DNA of 64,000 bases from Haloferula sp. BvORR071 (GTDB lineage Bacteria > Verrucomicrobiota > Verrucomicrobiia > Verrucomicrobiales > Akkermansiaceae). Below the pieces are notes generated by a model. The model was not told the origin of the DNA. It did not search any database and worked only from the letters and a program-made list of their open reading frames with translations. Both the position numbers and the translations under genes were made by a program. Below are positions 36,325 to 47,447 of this stretch, piece by piece. Position 1 is the stretch's first letter. The number at the start of each line of letters is the position of its first letter. The stretch is taken from positions 1-64,000 of the forward strand of contig NZ_BATP01000030.1 of assembly GCF_000739615.1 (NCBI RefSeq). Reading direction: 5' to 3'.

Positions 36325-37308
36325 CTAAACGGGAGTGCCGCTGCGCGGAGAGGCCTGCACGGCTTTTGTTAGGACAAGTCGCCCCGCGCGACGGCGGAGG
36401 ATGTGACCTGCCGGCAGGTTCACCGCGGGAGCCGCCTCGGGATCGAGAAGCTCCATGCAGCGCAGCACCGCCTCCCGCGAAAGATCGGGCACGGCGGAAG
36501 TACGAAGGAAATCGTAGATGCAGGCCGATTGCAGGGCCGGCGGCAGACTCTTGAGCTTGGGCAGGTGCAGGCGGCACTGCGGGTCCACCGCGGCGGCCTG
36601 CTTCACCGCCCATGCCTCGATCGCGTGGCGCTCAGCCCCGGCTTCCGCCGAGCGGACCAAGGACTCCGCGGGATCGCGCCGGGTGATGTCTGCCAGCAGC
36701 GGCAGGACCTCGTGGCGGATGCGGTTGCGGATCGCGAAGGGCTCGGCATTGGTCGCGTCTTCCCGCCAAATCAGGCTCCGCGATTCCAGCCAGGCGCGCA
36801 GCTCGGGGCGGCGACGTGAAAGAAGGGGGCGGATGCACTCCATCGGGCGGCCACCCATTGGCAGCAGTTGCACCTCTTTCATGCCAGAGACCCCGCGGCT
36901 ACCGCGCAGGAGATTCCACAGGACGGTCTCCGCCTGGTCGTCGAAATGATGGGCCAGTAGAAGGCGCGGGCAGCGATACTTGCGCGAGCAGATCGCGAAA
37001 AAGGCGTGCCGGGCCTCCCGGGCCGAAGTCTCGATCGAGTGGCCCTTGTCCTCGGCCAGGGACTTCACCTCGGCCTTCCCCGACTCACAGGGGTAGCCAA
37101 GATCCCCGGCCAGTTTCTGCACGAAGCGGGCGTCCTCACAGGAGGCCTGCCCGCGAAGACCGTGGTCGAGATGGCAGACGACGACGTCACGGAAGCCATG
37201 ACGGTGAAGGAGATGCAGCAGTGCAACGGAATCGGCCCCGCCGGAGACCCCCGCCAAGTAGCGGCGGCGCTTCGGAGCGTCATGGAACCACGGGACAGGG
37301 AGTGGCAT
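36325..37308 (-). CDS. tilS: tRNA(Ile)-lysidine synthetase
   Basis: 327 residues. The PP-loop ATP site SGGADS is at 22-27, followed by VCHLDHGLRG and LLLAHHFDDQAETVLWNLLRG, hallmarks of TilS. The enzyme puts lysidine at position 34 of the isoleucine tRNA that reads AUA. The C-terminal region is shorter than in E. coli TilS, as in many bacteria with a minimal form. Confidence 0.92.
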   Translation of the reverse strand: MPLPVPWFHDAPKRRRYLAGVSGGADSVALLHLLHRHGFRDVVVCHLDHGLRGQASCEDARFVQKLAGDLGYPCESGKAEVKSLAEDKGHSIETSAREARHAFFAICSRKYRCPRLLLAHHFDDQAETVLWNLLRGSRGVSGMKEVQLLPMGGRPMECIRPLLSRRRPELRAWLESRSLIWREDATNAEPFAIRNRIRHEVLPLLADITRRDPAESLVRSAEAGAERHAIEAWAVKQAAAVDPQCRLHLPKLKSLPPALQSACIYDFLRTSAVPDLSREAVLRCMELLDPEAAPAVNLPAGHILRRRAGRLVLTKAVQASPRSGTPV

Positions 37309-37382
37309 TCCGCGAATCTAGGAAAAAATGTGTAGAGGCCAAATGGAAATACCGCCCTCGCCATTTCGATTGGGAAACATTA

Positions 37383-37670
37383 ATGTTTCATCTCATGGAA
37401 CCAAACGAACTGATCGGCTGGGTTCTGCTCGGGCTAGTCGCCGGCTTGCTTGCCCGCTTCCTGATGCCCGGTGAAGGCAAGGGCAGCTGGCTCATCACCA
37501 TTTTCATCGGAATCATCGGCGCGGTCGTCGGCGGCTGGATCGGTCGTCACGTCGGTTTCCTGCCGCAACCGACCTCGGCGGGGATCCGCTTGCCCTCCTT
37601 CCAGTCGGTCGTGACCGCGACGGTCGGCTCGCTGATGGTGCTCAGCGTGTGGAAGTTTATCCGGGCCTGA
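37383..37670 (+). CDS. GlsB/YeaQ/YmgE family membrane protein
   Basis: 95 residues from ATG 37383, preceded by GGGAAA; ATG 37395 is an alternative giving MEPNELIG. The sequence has three hydrophobic helices and the family glycines (LVAGLLARFLMPGEGKG, IGIIGAVVGGWIGRHVG). Members are small stress-linked inner-membrane proteins of unclear function, once called transglycosylase-associated. A perfect hairpin lies 4 bp after the stop. Confidence 0.85.
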   Translation: MFHLMEPNELIGWVLLGLVAGLLARFLMPGEGKGSWLITIFIGIIGAVVGGWIGRHVGFLPQPTSAGIRLPSFQSVVTATVGSLMVLSVWKFIRA

Positions 37671-37674
37671 CGAG

Positions 37675-37704
37675 GTAGTCCGCCCAAGGATCTGAGCGGA
37701 CTAC
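37675..37704. terminator. Hairpin between convergent genes (GTAGTCCGC type)
   Basis: Perfect 9-bp arms GTAGTCCGC (37675-37683) and GCGGACTAC (37696-37704) with a 12-base loop fill the gap between the GlsB-like gene and serS, which face each other. No T-run follows, so this would be an atypical terminator. The same left arm recurs at 54003-54011. Confidence 0.55.
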
Positions 37705-37718
37705 GCCGAAGACAGGCC

Positions 37719-39002
37719 TCAACGGATCTCGTGGAAGCCGAAGTACGGCACCAGCGCTTCCGGAATCCGGATCGAGCCGTCCGGTTGCTGGCATTGCTCC
37801 AGCAGCGCGACGTAAAGGCGCGGTAGGGCGGTGCCGGAGCCGTTCAGGGTGTGGCAGAAGCGGTTTTTCCCTTCCACGTCCTTGAAGCGCAGCTTCATGC
37901 GGCGGGCCTGGTAGTCGCCGAACCACGAGCAGCTGGAAACTTCGAGATACTTCCCCTGCCCCGGTGCCCAGACCTCGATGTCGTAGGTCTTGGCGGAGTT
38001 CGCGCCGAGATCGCCGGTGCAGAGCTCGATGGTGCGGTAGTGCAGGCCGAGCTTCTCCAGCGCCGACTGGGCGTGGGCGGTCAGCTCTTCCAGCGTGCGC
38101 AGGCCGTGGTCCGGGTGGACCAGTTGGACCAGCTCCACCTTGTCGAACTGGTGCATACGGATGATCCCGCGATTGTCGCGGCCAGCGCTGCCAGCCTCGC
38201 GGCGGAAGCAGGGTGTGTAGGCCACCAGCTTCTTCGGCAAGTCACTCTCCGTGAGTAGAGTATCGCGATAAAGGTTCGTGACGGGGACCTCGGCGGTAGG
38301 AGCGAGGAAGAGCTGGTTGCGGCCATCTTCGCCGGCGTCGGTGCCGTACATGTCGTCCTCGAACTTCGGCAGCTGGCCGGTGCCTTCCATGCACTCGCGC
38401 TTCACCACGTGCGGGACGTTCACTTCCTCGTAGCCGTTCACCCCGCTCTGGAGATCCAGAAGGAAGGCGATCAGGGCGCGCTCGAGGCGGGCACCCTTGC
38501 CGCGGAAAACGGCGAAGCCGGAACCGGCGATGCGGGTGGCATCTTCCAGCGAAATCAGGCCGTGGGCCTCCGCGAGCACGAGGTGGTCCTTCGGCTCGGC
38601 GATCTCGGGCTTCTCGCCCCAGACGCGGACCACCGGATTGGCGCTCTCGTTCTCGCCCGGTGGGCAGTCCGGGTGCGGCAGGTTCGGGATATTCATCAGC
38701 AACTCGTGCTGACGCTGGGTGGCGGCATCCGCCTCGGCATCGAGGGCGGTGATCTTGTCGTTGATACCGCGGACTTCCGCCTCGATGGCGGAGGTGTCCT
38801 CGCCCTTGCTCTTCAGGATCCCGATCTGCTTGGAGGTCTGCTTGCGCTCGGACTGGAGCGCTTGCTTCTCGGTCTCGGCCTTACGACGGGTTTCGTCGCA
38901 GGCGAGAACGTCATCGATCAAATTCCAGTGGGCACCGCCGCGTGCCTTCAGACGGGCACGGATGTCGGCGGGATTTTCGCGGATCTCGCGGATGTCGAGC
39001 AT
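37719..39002 (-). CDS. serS: Seryl-tRNA synthetase
   Basis: 427 residues. The N-terminal coiled-coil arm (about 30-100, rich in Lys, Glu, Ala and Gln) binds the tRNA long variable arm. The class II core follows, with TAEVPVTNLY, motif 2 FRREAGSAGRDNRGIIRMHQ and motif 3 ending in GSGTALPRLYVALLEQCQ. It charges tRNA-Ser. Usual family length. No T-box or other leader is evident. Confidence 0.95.
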   Translation of the reverse strand: MLDIREIRENPADIRARLKARGGAHWNLIDDVLACDETRRKAETEKQALQSERKQTSKQIGILKSKGEDTSAIEAEVRGINDKITALDAEADAATQRQHELLMNIPNLPHPDCPPGENESANPVVRVWGEKPEIAEPKDHLVLAEAHGLISLEDATRIAGSGFAVFRGKGARLERALIAFLLDLQSGVNGYEEVNVPHVVKRECMEGTGQLPKFEDDMYGTDAGEDGRNQLFLAPTAEVPVTNLYRDTLLTESDLPKKLVAYTPCFRREAGSAGRDNRGIIRMHQFDKVELVQLVHPDHGLRTLEELTAHAQSALEKLGLHYRTIELCTGDLGANSAKTYDIEVWAPGQGKYLEVSSCSWFGDYQARRMKLRFKDVEGKNRFCHTLNGSGTALPRLYVALLEQCQQPDGSIRIPEALVPYFGFHEIR

Positions 39003-39045
39003 GGCGCGGCGAGGCTTAGAGCATCCCCGCGCGAACGTCCACGCC

Positions 39046-40308
39046 TCACTTCGATAAGTGCACGACCACGAAGTAGAGCACGATCAACAGTAGAAGACCG
39101 CCGAGGACCGCCAGGAAATTGCGTTTTGCCTCGCTTGCCTTCTTTTTCCGGACCGGAACCTGGAAGTTCGTCTGGGGCGCGAAGACACGGCCTGGCTGCG
39201 GCCGGGTGGCCTGCGGGACATTGACGTTGACGTTGCTGGGTGGTGGCGGGAGATCGGGCGGCGGCGGGCCGGTCTCCACGGCAACCTCGACCGGCTGGGT
39301 GTGGTGAAGGCTTGGCGGCGCTCCGTCCCGCGCAGCCAGCGGCTGGGGCGTGGTGTGGGTCTTCACCGGCTGGGCCAAGGGAATCGGCGTCGGCACGGGG
39401 GCCGGACGAGGCGGGGCCGGGGACCCCGGAGCCCGGGGGCGGGCCGGACGCGGGCCGATCGGTTGGGTGATCGTCTGCGAGGGCGGGACATCCAGTTGGA
39501 TAAAGCTCTTGAGCGTCTCGCGGGCGTTCTCCGGACGCTCAACGGGGTAACGGTTGATGTGCCACATCACCCAGTCGCAGGCCCACCTCGGCAGGTCCGG
39601 GCGGACTTGATTGAGAGGAATCACCCGGTGTTCCAAGTGCGACGCCATCACCTGCAAGGCCGTGTCGCCCTCGAAGGGCGAGCGGCCGGTCAGAGTGAAG
39701 TAGTAGACGCAGCCGATGGAATACATGTCCAAGCGCGAGTCCACCTCGCCACGCTCGAACTGCTCCGGGGCCATGAAGTAGATCGAGCCGAAGATCGAAT
39801 CGTGGTGATCGACAGTCTGGAGCGAGGCCTTGGGGCTGAACTTGGCGAGACCGAAATCGAGCACCTTGGCCTGGAAGCGGCCCGAGGGCAGCCAGTTGAC
39901 CATGATGTTCGAGGGCTTCAGGTCGCGGTGGATCAGGGTCAGGTCCTGGGCGGCGATCAGCGCCTCCTGGATCTGCAGGACCAGTTCGCGGAAGTCCGGC
40001 CAGGTCAGAGGGGCCTTCTCGACGATTTCATCGAGGGTCTGCCCGGTCAGCAGCTCCATGACCACGAAGGGCCCATCTTCGTCTGAGCCAACATCGTAAA
40101 TGGTGACGATATTCGGATGTTGGAGCGCGGCGAGGGCACGGGTCTCCTTCTCCATCTGATTGGTGGCCTCTTCGCGGTGCTCCTCGTCGTCCCCGGAAAT
40201 GATGCGTTTGACCGCCACCTCGCGCTTCAGGGCGCGATCATAGGCACGATAAACCGCGCCGAGGCCTCCTTGGCCAAGCTTCCCGCGGATCTCGTAGCGT
40301 TCCTCCAT
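39046..40308 (-). CDS. Membrane-anchored serine/threonine protein kinase
   Basis: 420 residues. A Hanks-type kinase domain covers about residues 5-270, with glycine loop GQGGLGAVY (12-20), VAVK with Lys34, HRDLKPSN catalytic loop, DFGLAKF and APEQF. A Pro-rich linker (about 275-385) leads to one C-terminal membrane helix (LAVLGGLLLLIVLYFVVVHL), so the catalytic part faces the cytoplasm. No extracellular sensor domain follows the helix. Targets are unknown. Confidence 0.9.
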   Translation of the reverse strand: MEERYEIRGKLGQGGLGAVYRAYDRALKREVAVKRIISGDDEEHREEATNQMEKETRALAALQHPNIVTIYDVGSDEDGPFVVMELLTGQTLDEIVEKAPLTWPDFRELVLQIQEALIAAQDLTLIHRDLKPSNIMVNWLPSGRFQAKVLDFGLAKFSPKASLQTVDHHDSIFGSIYFMAPEQFERGEVDSRLDMYSIGCVYYFTLTGRSPFEGDTALQVMASHLEHRVIPLNQVRPDLPRWACDWVMWHINRYPVERPENARETLKSFIQLDVPPSQTITQPIGPRPARPRAPGSPAPPRPAPVPTPIPLAQPVKTHTTPQPLAARDGAPPSLHHTQPVEVAVETGPPPPDLPPPPSNVNVNVPQATRPQPGRVFAPQTNFQVPVRKKKASEAKRNFLAVLGGLLLLIVLYFVVVHLSK

Positions 40309-40383
40309 GCAGTGATCTACCGCTAATTTGAAGCCGGGGTTTGCGATGCGGCAATGAATAAAAAACCGGAGCCGTTAGGTGGC

Positions 40384-42258
40384 TCAATCGGCCCAGAATC
40401 TGCGGATTCCAGTGCGCAGCATCGGATCGTGGCGGCTTGCTTCGTCGATCACGTCATTATCTCCCCGCTTCCAGCCATGATAGGCGGAGATCGCCTCGAA
40501 GCCGGCATTTAGGGAACCTTGCATGGGATTGTGGAGAACCAGCCCGACCTCCATGTTCTCAGGGAGGCCGTAGGGGAAAAGGAGTCCCCCCCGGTCGAGA
40601 TTTTTGATGCCGGTGGCCAGATCGGCCCGGCCGGTCATGGCCAGTTCCATGACCATGGCGTGGGGATGCAGCCAGCGAAAGCCGGGGAGATCCGCGCCGC
40701 TGGCAGTGTAGCCCGCACCGGGCATGCCGGCCTCGCCCCCGGAAAGCCCGAAGAGGCCGAGGCGGGCGGCGGCGGAATCCGGCCACTGGTCCACCACATA
40801 CCGGGCCTGCCGCTCGTAGAGATCGCGCCGCGCCGCAGGCCAAACGGTGCCGGTCATCAGGTCCGGCACGGTGCTATCGAAGTCGGGATAGAAGAGGCTC
40901 TGGATCTCCGCGATGAAGGCGGCACCGCGGAAGACGCGGCCGCCGGTCTGCATGTGTCCGCGGGGTTCGCGGCCGGGAACCATCGCCTCCAAGGTCAGCA
41001 CCAAGGCCGTTTCGCCACCCCAGTCGCGCCACTTGCCGGCCAGCGGGGTGGTGCCGTCTTGGGTAAAGCCGTGGCCGATCCAGCCCTCGGAGTCGGTCAC
41101 TTGGTCGAAATTGAGATCCGCCACCGCCTGAGCAACCGCACCGGAGACATCCTGCAGATCCAGGATATCGGAGGCGAGCCGCAGGGCGTGGAAGGCGATC
41201 GAGGTATCGATGGTGCTGTACTCCGTACCAGGGTGGACCTCGGCACGGCCGTCCGGTCCGCGGCGGGCGAAGTGCGGAAGAAAGCCTGCCGCCTTTTGCA
41301 TGCCGAGCATCGCCTGCGCGGTGCGTCGGATTTCCGCGGCCGCCGCTTCACGGTCGAGAATACCCTCTTGCGCTGCCGCCGCAGTGGCCAAGGCGTGAAG
41401 GCCTGAGGAAGAAATCGAATCGAAGACCCCCGCCGGGGTGTGTGCGCGGTCGCGGGTCAAGCCGCTGGCAGGATCGTGGCAGCGCCGCAGCTTGCCGAGC
41501 GAGATACGGAACAACCACTCCTCGGGGCTCATCTTACGGCGCTCGACCTCGAAGCCGACCGAGGAGACCTCGGCGGCGCAGCCGGGCTCGGCGACCCAGT
41601 TGACGTACTTGAGCAGGCCCAGCTCGCCGGGCTTGATCTCGAAGCGGTGGCGGCTCCTTTCGCCCGGCACCAGGGTAATCGGCTTGGCCCAGCGGACGAC
41701 CTTGGCGGAGTCCGCGAGTTCAACGCGGAGTTGGCCACTGCCGCGAACATCCACGGTCACCGCTATCACCCGGGCGCGGTCCGCCTCCGGCCCGCCGAAA
41801 CCGAGAACATCGTCGGGATCGAACATGCGGCCCTCTTCCAGAGCGAGGCCCGCCAGCGAGTGCCAGGTGCCGGTCCACTCGCCCTCCGCCTTGGTGCGGA
41901 TGCTGCCGGAGTGGGCATCGATCCGTGCCTGGCCAGGGCCCATCCAACCGAAGTCGGTGCCGAGATGGGTGAAATTCTCGAAGGGGTTGATCGGCGGCGC
42001 GGAATTCGGCCGGTCACCGGGGAAGGAAATCGAGTAGTCCGTGACGGGCTGCCACGAGACCTCCGTCTCGGCAGCCAGCGCGAGTGCCGCTGAACCGAGG
42101 GAGAAAGCCCCGATGAAGAGAAGGGAGCGCCAATGGCGTCCACGTGCTTCTCTCCTTGTCGCGCCGGGGGGGACGGCGTTCGCATGAAGGCTCTGTTCTT
42201 TCAAAACGGAAATACTGTTGGGTGCCAGGTATTTCGGCCGGGGGTGGAGTCCCAGCAC
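40384..42258 (-). CDS. Secreted glucoamylase-like (GH144-type fold) protein
   Basis: 624 residues from GTG 42258; the start is uncertain, TTG 42204 being another in-frame choice, and neither has a good ribosome site. A hydrophobic signal-like stretch (RSLLFIGAFSLGSAALALAA) is at about 44-63. The C-terminal 400 residues have the pattern of (alpha/alpha)6 glucoamylase-like/GH144 enzymes: SISSSGLHALATAAAA, GFLPHFARR, GTEYSTIDTSIAFHALRLAS, HPHAMVMELAM and NPMQGSLNAGFEAIS. The N-terminal 180 residues look like a beta-rich carbohydrate-binding domain. Family assignment is by recall of motifs. Confidence 0.65.
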   Translation of the reverse strand: MLGLHPRPKYLAPNSISVLKEQSLHANAVPPGATRREARGRHWRSLLFIGAFSLGSAALALAAETEVSWQPVTDYSISFPGDRPNSAPPINPFENFTHLGTDFGWMGPGQARIDAHSGSIRTKAEGEWTGTWHSLAGLALEEGRMFDPDDVLGFGGPEADRARVIAVTVDVRGSGQLRVELADSAKVVRWAKPITLVPGERSRHRFEIKPGELGLLKYVNWVAEPGCAAEVSSVGFEVERRKMSPEEWLFRISLGKLRRCHDPASGLTRDRAHTPAGVFDSISSSGLHALATAAAAQEGILDREAAAAEIRRTAQAMLGMQKAAGFLPHFARRGPDGRAEVHPGTEYSTIDTSIAFHALRLASDILDLQDVSGAVAQAVADLNFDQVTDSEGWIGHGFTQDGTTPLAGKWRDWGGETALVLTLEAMVPGREPRGHMQTGGRVFRGAAFIAEIQSLFYPDFDSTVPDLMTGTVWPAARRDLYERQARYVVDQWPDSAAARLGLFGLSGGEAGMPGAGYTASGADLPGFRWLHPHAMVMELAMTGRADLATGIKNLDRGGLLFPYGLPENMEVGLVLHNPMQGSLNAGFEAISAYHGWKRGDNDVIDEASRHDPMLRTGIRRFWAD

Positions 42259-42394
42259 ATGCCACTATGCCCGCGGGACCGGGCTCTATCAACTCTATAT
42301 GGCCAACCTACGCGATTATGCGTGTTTTCCGCCCCCCTGGGAGCCCGCGCAGGTCCTGCTAGATACGGTTACGGGGTCCCTCCCGTCAGGCTTT

Positions 42395-42409
42395 CAGGGC
42401 CTCGCCCTG
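42395..42409 (-). terminator. Hairpin directly after the PurA-like gene
   Basis: CAGGGC-CTC-GCCCTG (42395-42409) abuts the stop codon of the PurA-like gene on the minus strand. The 6-bp GC stem with 3-base loop is terminator-like, but no T-run follows. Confidence 0.35.
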
Positions 42410-42619
42410 TTAGCGGCTGTCGGCGGTTGCCTTGATATCGGTTAGAGCGGCAATGAAGTCGCCGAGGATCTCGGCCGGGACCATGATCGTATCCCGATTG
42501 CCGCTGACGTCTTCAGTGATCTTCACCACCATGCCGCGAGAGTTCTCTTTGAGATCGAGGAAGAACGTTTTCCGGTCCGCCAAGATCTTTTCCGTGTGCA
42601 AAAGGTCGCTATCCACCAT
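42410..42619 (-). CDS. Small PurA-like nucleic-acid-binding protein
   Basis: About 69 residues. The core DRKTFFLDLKENSRGMVVKI followed by TIMVPAEILGDFIAAL matches the single PUR repeat of DUF3276/BpuR-type proteins, which bind single-stranded DNA or RNA. The start is set by a promoter at 42645-42672 and an AGGAGG at 42622-42627: ATG 42619 is only 2 bases from it, while GTG 42616 is 5 bases away and may be the real start. Upstream ATGs fall in the -10 element. It lies just downstream of ureG but has its own promoter. Confidence 0.75.
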   Translation of the reverse strand: MVDSDLLHTEKILADRKTFFLDLKENSRGMVVKITEDVSGNRDTIMVPAEILGDFIAALTDIKATADSR

Positions 42620-42644
42620 GCCCTCCTTTCCTTGGATGGGCGCC

Positions 42645-42672
42645 ATTTTGTAAAGCAAACCTTAATTGTCAA
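42645..42672 (-). promoter_or_regulatory. Sigma-70 type promoter of the PurA-like gene
   Basis: On the minus strand a perfect TTGACA (42667-42672) is separated by 16 bases from CAAAAT (42645-42650), within an AT-rich patch. The predicted leader is about 20 bases and carries a strong AGGAGG (42622-42627). It lies in the gap after the ureG stop. Confidence 0.6.
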
Positions 42673-42692
42673 GTAAAACGGCCGCCCTAGTA

Positions 42693-43352
<660 letters not shown>

Positions 43353-43972
43353 GGCGGAGTGAAGCGATTTCTAACAAAGGATTGAACCAGCCGTCGGGCG
43401 GGCGGGAGAGCGCGGCATCGATCTCCGTGCCAAGACGGTCGAGGGTGCGGCGGACGATCGACTGGCAGGCAGTCTGGCCAAGGCGCATGAGCTTCATGGA
43501 TGCGGTGGCGAAGCCGCTGATGGTCTGGAAGGCAAAGGCGCGGGCCGCTTGGGTGATCGGGATTGAAGCCAGTTCGATGGCGGTGACGACGAGGTGGTGA
43601 CTGAAGGGACAGGCGGCGGCGTGGGCTTCCACCAAAGGCGATGGCGCGAGCTGGCGGAGCAGCTCCAGGCGGCGGGAGCCGATGCGACGCGAGGCATCGC
43701 GGGTCTCGGCGGGGAGGCGCCAGGCGTCCAATTCGGTGTCCAATTCTAACAGGCGGGCGGTGTTAGCTTGGTTGGCCGCGGCATGGGCTTGGACGAAGTA
43801 AGGGAGGTCGAAGGTGAGGAGCGCGGGGAGGATCTGGGTGGCGAGGAAGCGCTCCAAGTCATCGGCGTTTTTCACGACGCCAGCTTCAACCAGCTCCTCC
43901 AAGCCGTAGGAGTGGGCGTAGGCTCCCGAAGGGTATTGGGAGTCATTGGCCTGCATCAGCCAGAGCCAAGGG

Positions 43973-44404
43973 TCAGACGGCATGGGCCATGGCTTTGAGA
44001 GGCTGGAAGAGGACGACGGGTTCGCTGAAGGGCCAGCCCTCGCGTTCGAGGAGATTGGTCATCGCTTCATCATGGAGGACGAGGATGCGGTCTTCGAGGA
44101 TCTGGGCGGGGAGGTGGAGGTTGCCGACTTTCCAAGCGACGAGAGCGGCGTGCGCGGGAGAGTCGTAGATGACTTCGTACACCGCTTCGTGAAGCTGGCG
44201 GACGATGTAATCCTTGCCGTTTTGTTGGAAGATCACGCAGCCATCGGTGAGGCGGGTTTCAAGGTCGAAGCCAAACTCGGTGCCGTCTTCGGCGATGCCA
44301 CGCCAGCGGCGCTTGAGGAACTGCCGGCGCTCGGCGCTAAGGGTGATCTGGTCTTCCACGGAGAGGGCGGAAGACAGGGCGAGCATGTGCTGGATGAGAT
44401 GCAT
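43973..44404 (-). CDS. ureE: Urease nickel metallochaperone UreE
   Basis: 143 residues. The N-terminal peptide-binding half contains RRFLKRRWRG-like basic residues and GTEFGFDLETRLTDGCVIF. The C-terminal half has the UreE pattern YEVIYDSPAHAALVAWKVGNLH. The His-rich tail found in some UreE proteins is absent, so nickel would be held at the dimer interface only. It overlaps ureF by 11 bp. Confidence 0.88.
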   Translation of the reverse strand: MHLIQHMLALSSALSVEDQITLSAERRQFLKRRWRGIAEDGTEFGFDLETRLTDGCVIFQQNGKDYIVRQLHEAVYEVIYDSPAHAALVAWKVGNLHLPAQILEDRILVLHDEAMTNLLEREGWPFSEPVVLFQPLKAMAHAV

Positions 44405-44419
44405 GGGATCCAGTGGGCG

Positions 44420-44908
44420 CTAGCCGCCGGTGGGGAGGTTGGAAAGGTGGAAGGCACCCGCAACGCCAATCCCAAGACAGACCACCTGGAGAAGGAATAG
44501 GCCCACCAAAGGTGCGAGACGTGCACAAAAGAAGGTGAATCCGCCATGGATGGCCAAGCCCAGCACCACCATCCAAAAGCTGAGCTGCCCCGGGAACTCC
44601 CCAACCGAAACCAAGTGGGCGAGACCCAAGGCAACGAGGAGTGGTGCGGTCAACAGAAGCTCCATCGCTTGCGGTTCGTCCGGCGATGGAGGAAGCAGGA
44701 AGAAAAGCGCCGCGAGCGTCCCTAGCCATGGGACGAGGTAGGACACGACCCGCCACCGCAGGCAGGTGTAGCTCTTTGGAATCTGCACCGGCCGGATGAA
44801 GCCGCGCCAATCTCCGTCTTGCCCAAGATGCACCTTCCCAAGATCGGGAAGATCCGCGAATCCGCGGAGGGCGCAGGATGAATTAGGAGTGAAGAATAAG
44901 GACCGCAC
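44420..44908 (-). CDS. Membrane protein of unknown function inside the urease cluster
   Basis: 162 residues with an N-terminal soluble segment (about 1-50) and four hydrophobic segments (about 53-71, 80-100, 105-122 and 126-150). It lies 14 bp after ureC and 15 bp before ureE on the same strand, so it is almost certainly co-transcribed with them. I recognise no family; it is not HupE/UreJ-like, UreH-like, a urea channel or any known accessory factor from its visible residues. A role in nickel or urea movement is a guess from context. Confidence 0.65.
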   Translation of the reverse strand: MRSLFFTPNSSCALRGFADLPDLGKVHLGQDGDWRGFIRPVQIPKSYTCLRWRVVSYLVPWLGTLAALFFLLPPSPDEPQAMELLLTAPLLVALGLAHLVSVGEFPGQLSFWMVVLGLAIHGGFTFFCARLAPLVGLFLLQVVCLGIGVAGAFHLSNLPTGG

Positions 44909-44922
44909 GGCGTCCGGCGTTG

Positions 44923-46644
<1,722 letters not shown>

Positions 46645-46823
46645 CGGCTGCGGGAACGGGAGCCTCGGATGCGAACGGGAACCGGGGCGGGTAGCCAAGG
46701 GAGGTACGGCGGCCTGAGATGGAGGTTAGCCGCGAACTTTCGGAACTGCACCAGGATCACTTCGACCTCCCGCCTTACTGCCTTTAGATTTAGCGTCATT
46801 TCGCGTTTTTCGCGGTTCAATTT

Positions 46824-47138
46824 CTAGTCCAGCTTCCCATCCACCTTGTTGTTCAGCCCGTAGATTTCCCGCTTTCCGGCAAAGACCACCAAGGGCACCT
46901 GGCGCGTATCACCCGGCTCGAAGCGCACCGCGGTACCCGCGGGGATATCAAGCCGGAAGCCACGCGCGGCGCTGCGGTCGAAGTCGAGTTCGCTGTTCAC
47001 CTCGGCAAAGTGGAAGTGGCTTCCCACCTGCACCGGGCGGTCACCCTTGTTAGAAACCGCGAGACTGAGCTTGGCCAAGCCGACATTGATCTCGATGTCG
47101 GGCGCGCCGGCCGGGGTAATGATTTCGCCGGGGATCAT
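46824..47138 (-). CDS. ureB: Urease beta subunit
   Basis: 104 residues. [11 protein letters not shown] at the start and [13 protein letters not shown] are the UreB signatures, the latter with the conserved His pair. It is a small structural subunit of urease. Its start overlaps the ureA stop by 4 bp. As separate ureA and ureB genes are present, this is the three-subunit type and not the fused form of Helicobacter. Confidence 0.94.
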   Translation of the reverse strand: MIPGEIITPAGAPDIEINVGLAKLSLAVSNKGDRPVQVGSHFHFAEVNSELDFDRSAARGFRLDIPAGTAVRFEPGDTRQVPLVVFAGKREIYGLNNKVDGKLD

Positions 47139-47437
47139 CTCACGGGGTGGTGAACGGTGACGAGTTTGGTGCCATCCGGGAAAGTCGCTTCCACCTGGAT
47201 GTCGTGGATCATCTCGGCGACGCCTTCCATGACCTGGTCGCGGGTGACGAGGGTGGTGCCGTAGCTCATGAGTTCCGCGACCGACTTGCCATCGCGGGCG
47301 CCTTCAAAGATCTCCGCAGTGATGAGCGCGACGGTCTCCGGATGATTGAGCTTGAGGCCACGGTCGCGGCGGCGGCGGGCAAGGTCCGCGGCAACGACGA
47401 CGAGCAGCTTCTCCTGTTCGCGCGGGGAAAGATGCAT
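47135..47437 (-). CDS. ureA: Urease gamma subunit
   Basis: 100 residues. [40 protein letters not shown] and [17 protein letters not shown] are hallmarks of UreA. It overlaps ureB by 4 bp and follows the small His-rich membrane protein by 10 bp. Confidence 0.95.
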   Translation of the reverse strand: MHLSPREQEKLLVVVAADLARRRRDRGLKLNHPETVALITAEIFEGARDGKSVAELMSYGTTLVTRDQVMEGVAEMIHDIQVEATFPDGTKLVTVHHPVR

Positions 47438-47447
47438 GGCGCGGAAA

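Noticed and set aside
46645..46823. Possible small gene between ureB and ureC (about 66 codons, MTLNLKAVRREVE at its start)
   Set aside because: No ribosome site and a low-complexity Pro/Arg end; it looks like degraded sequence. It may still be a remnant, as the gap is unusual for the operon.
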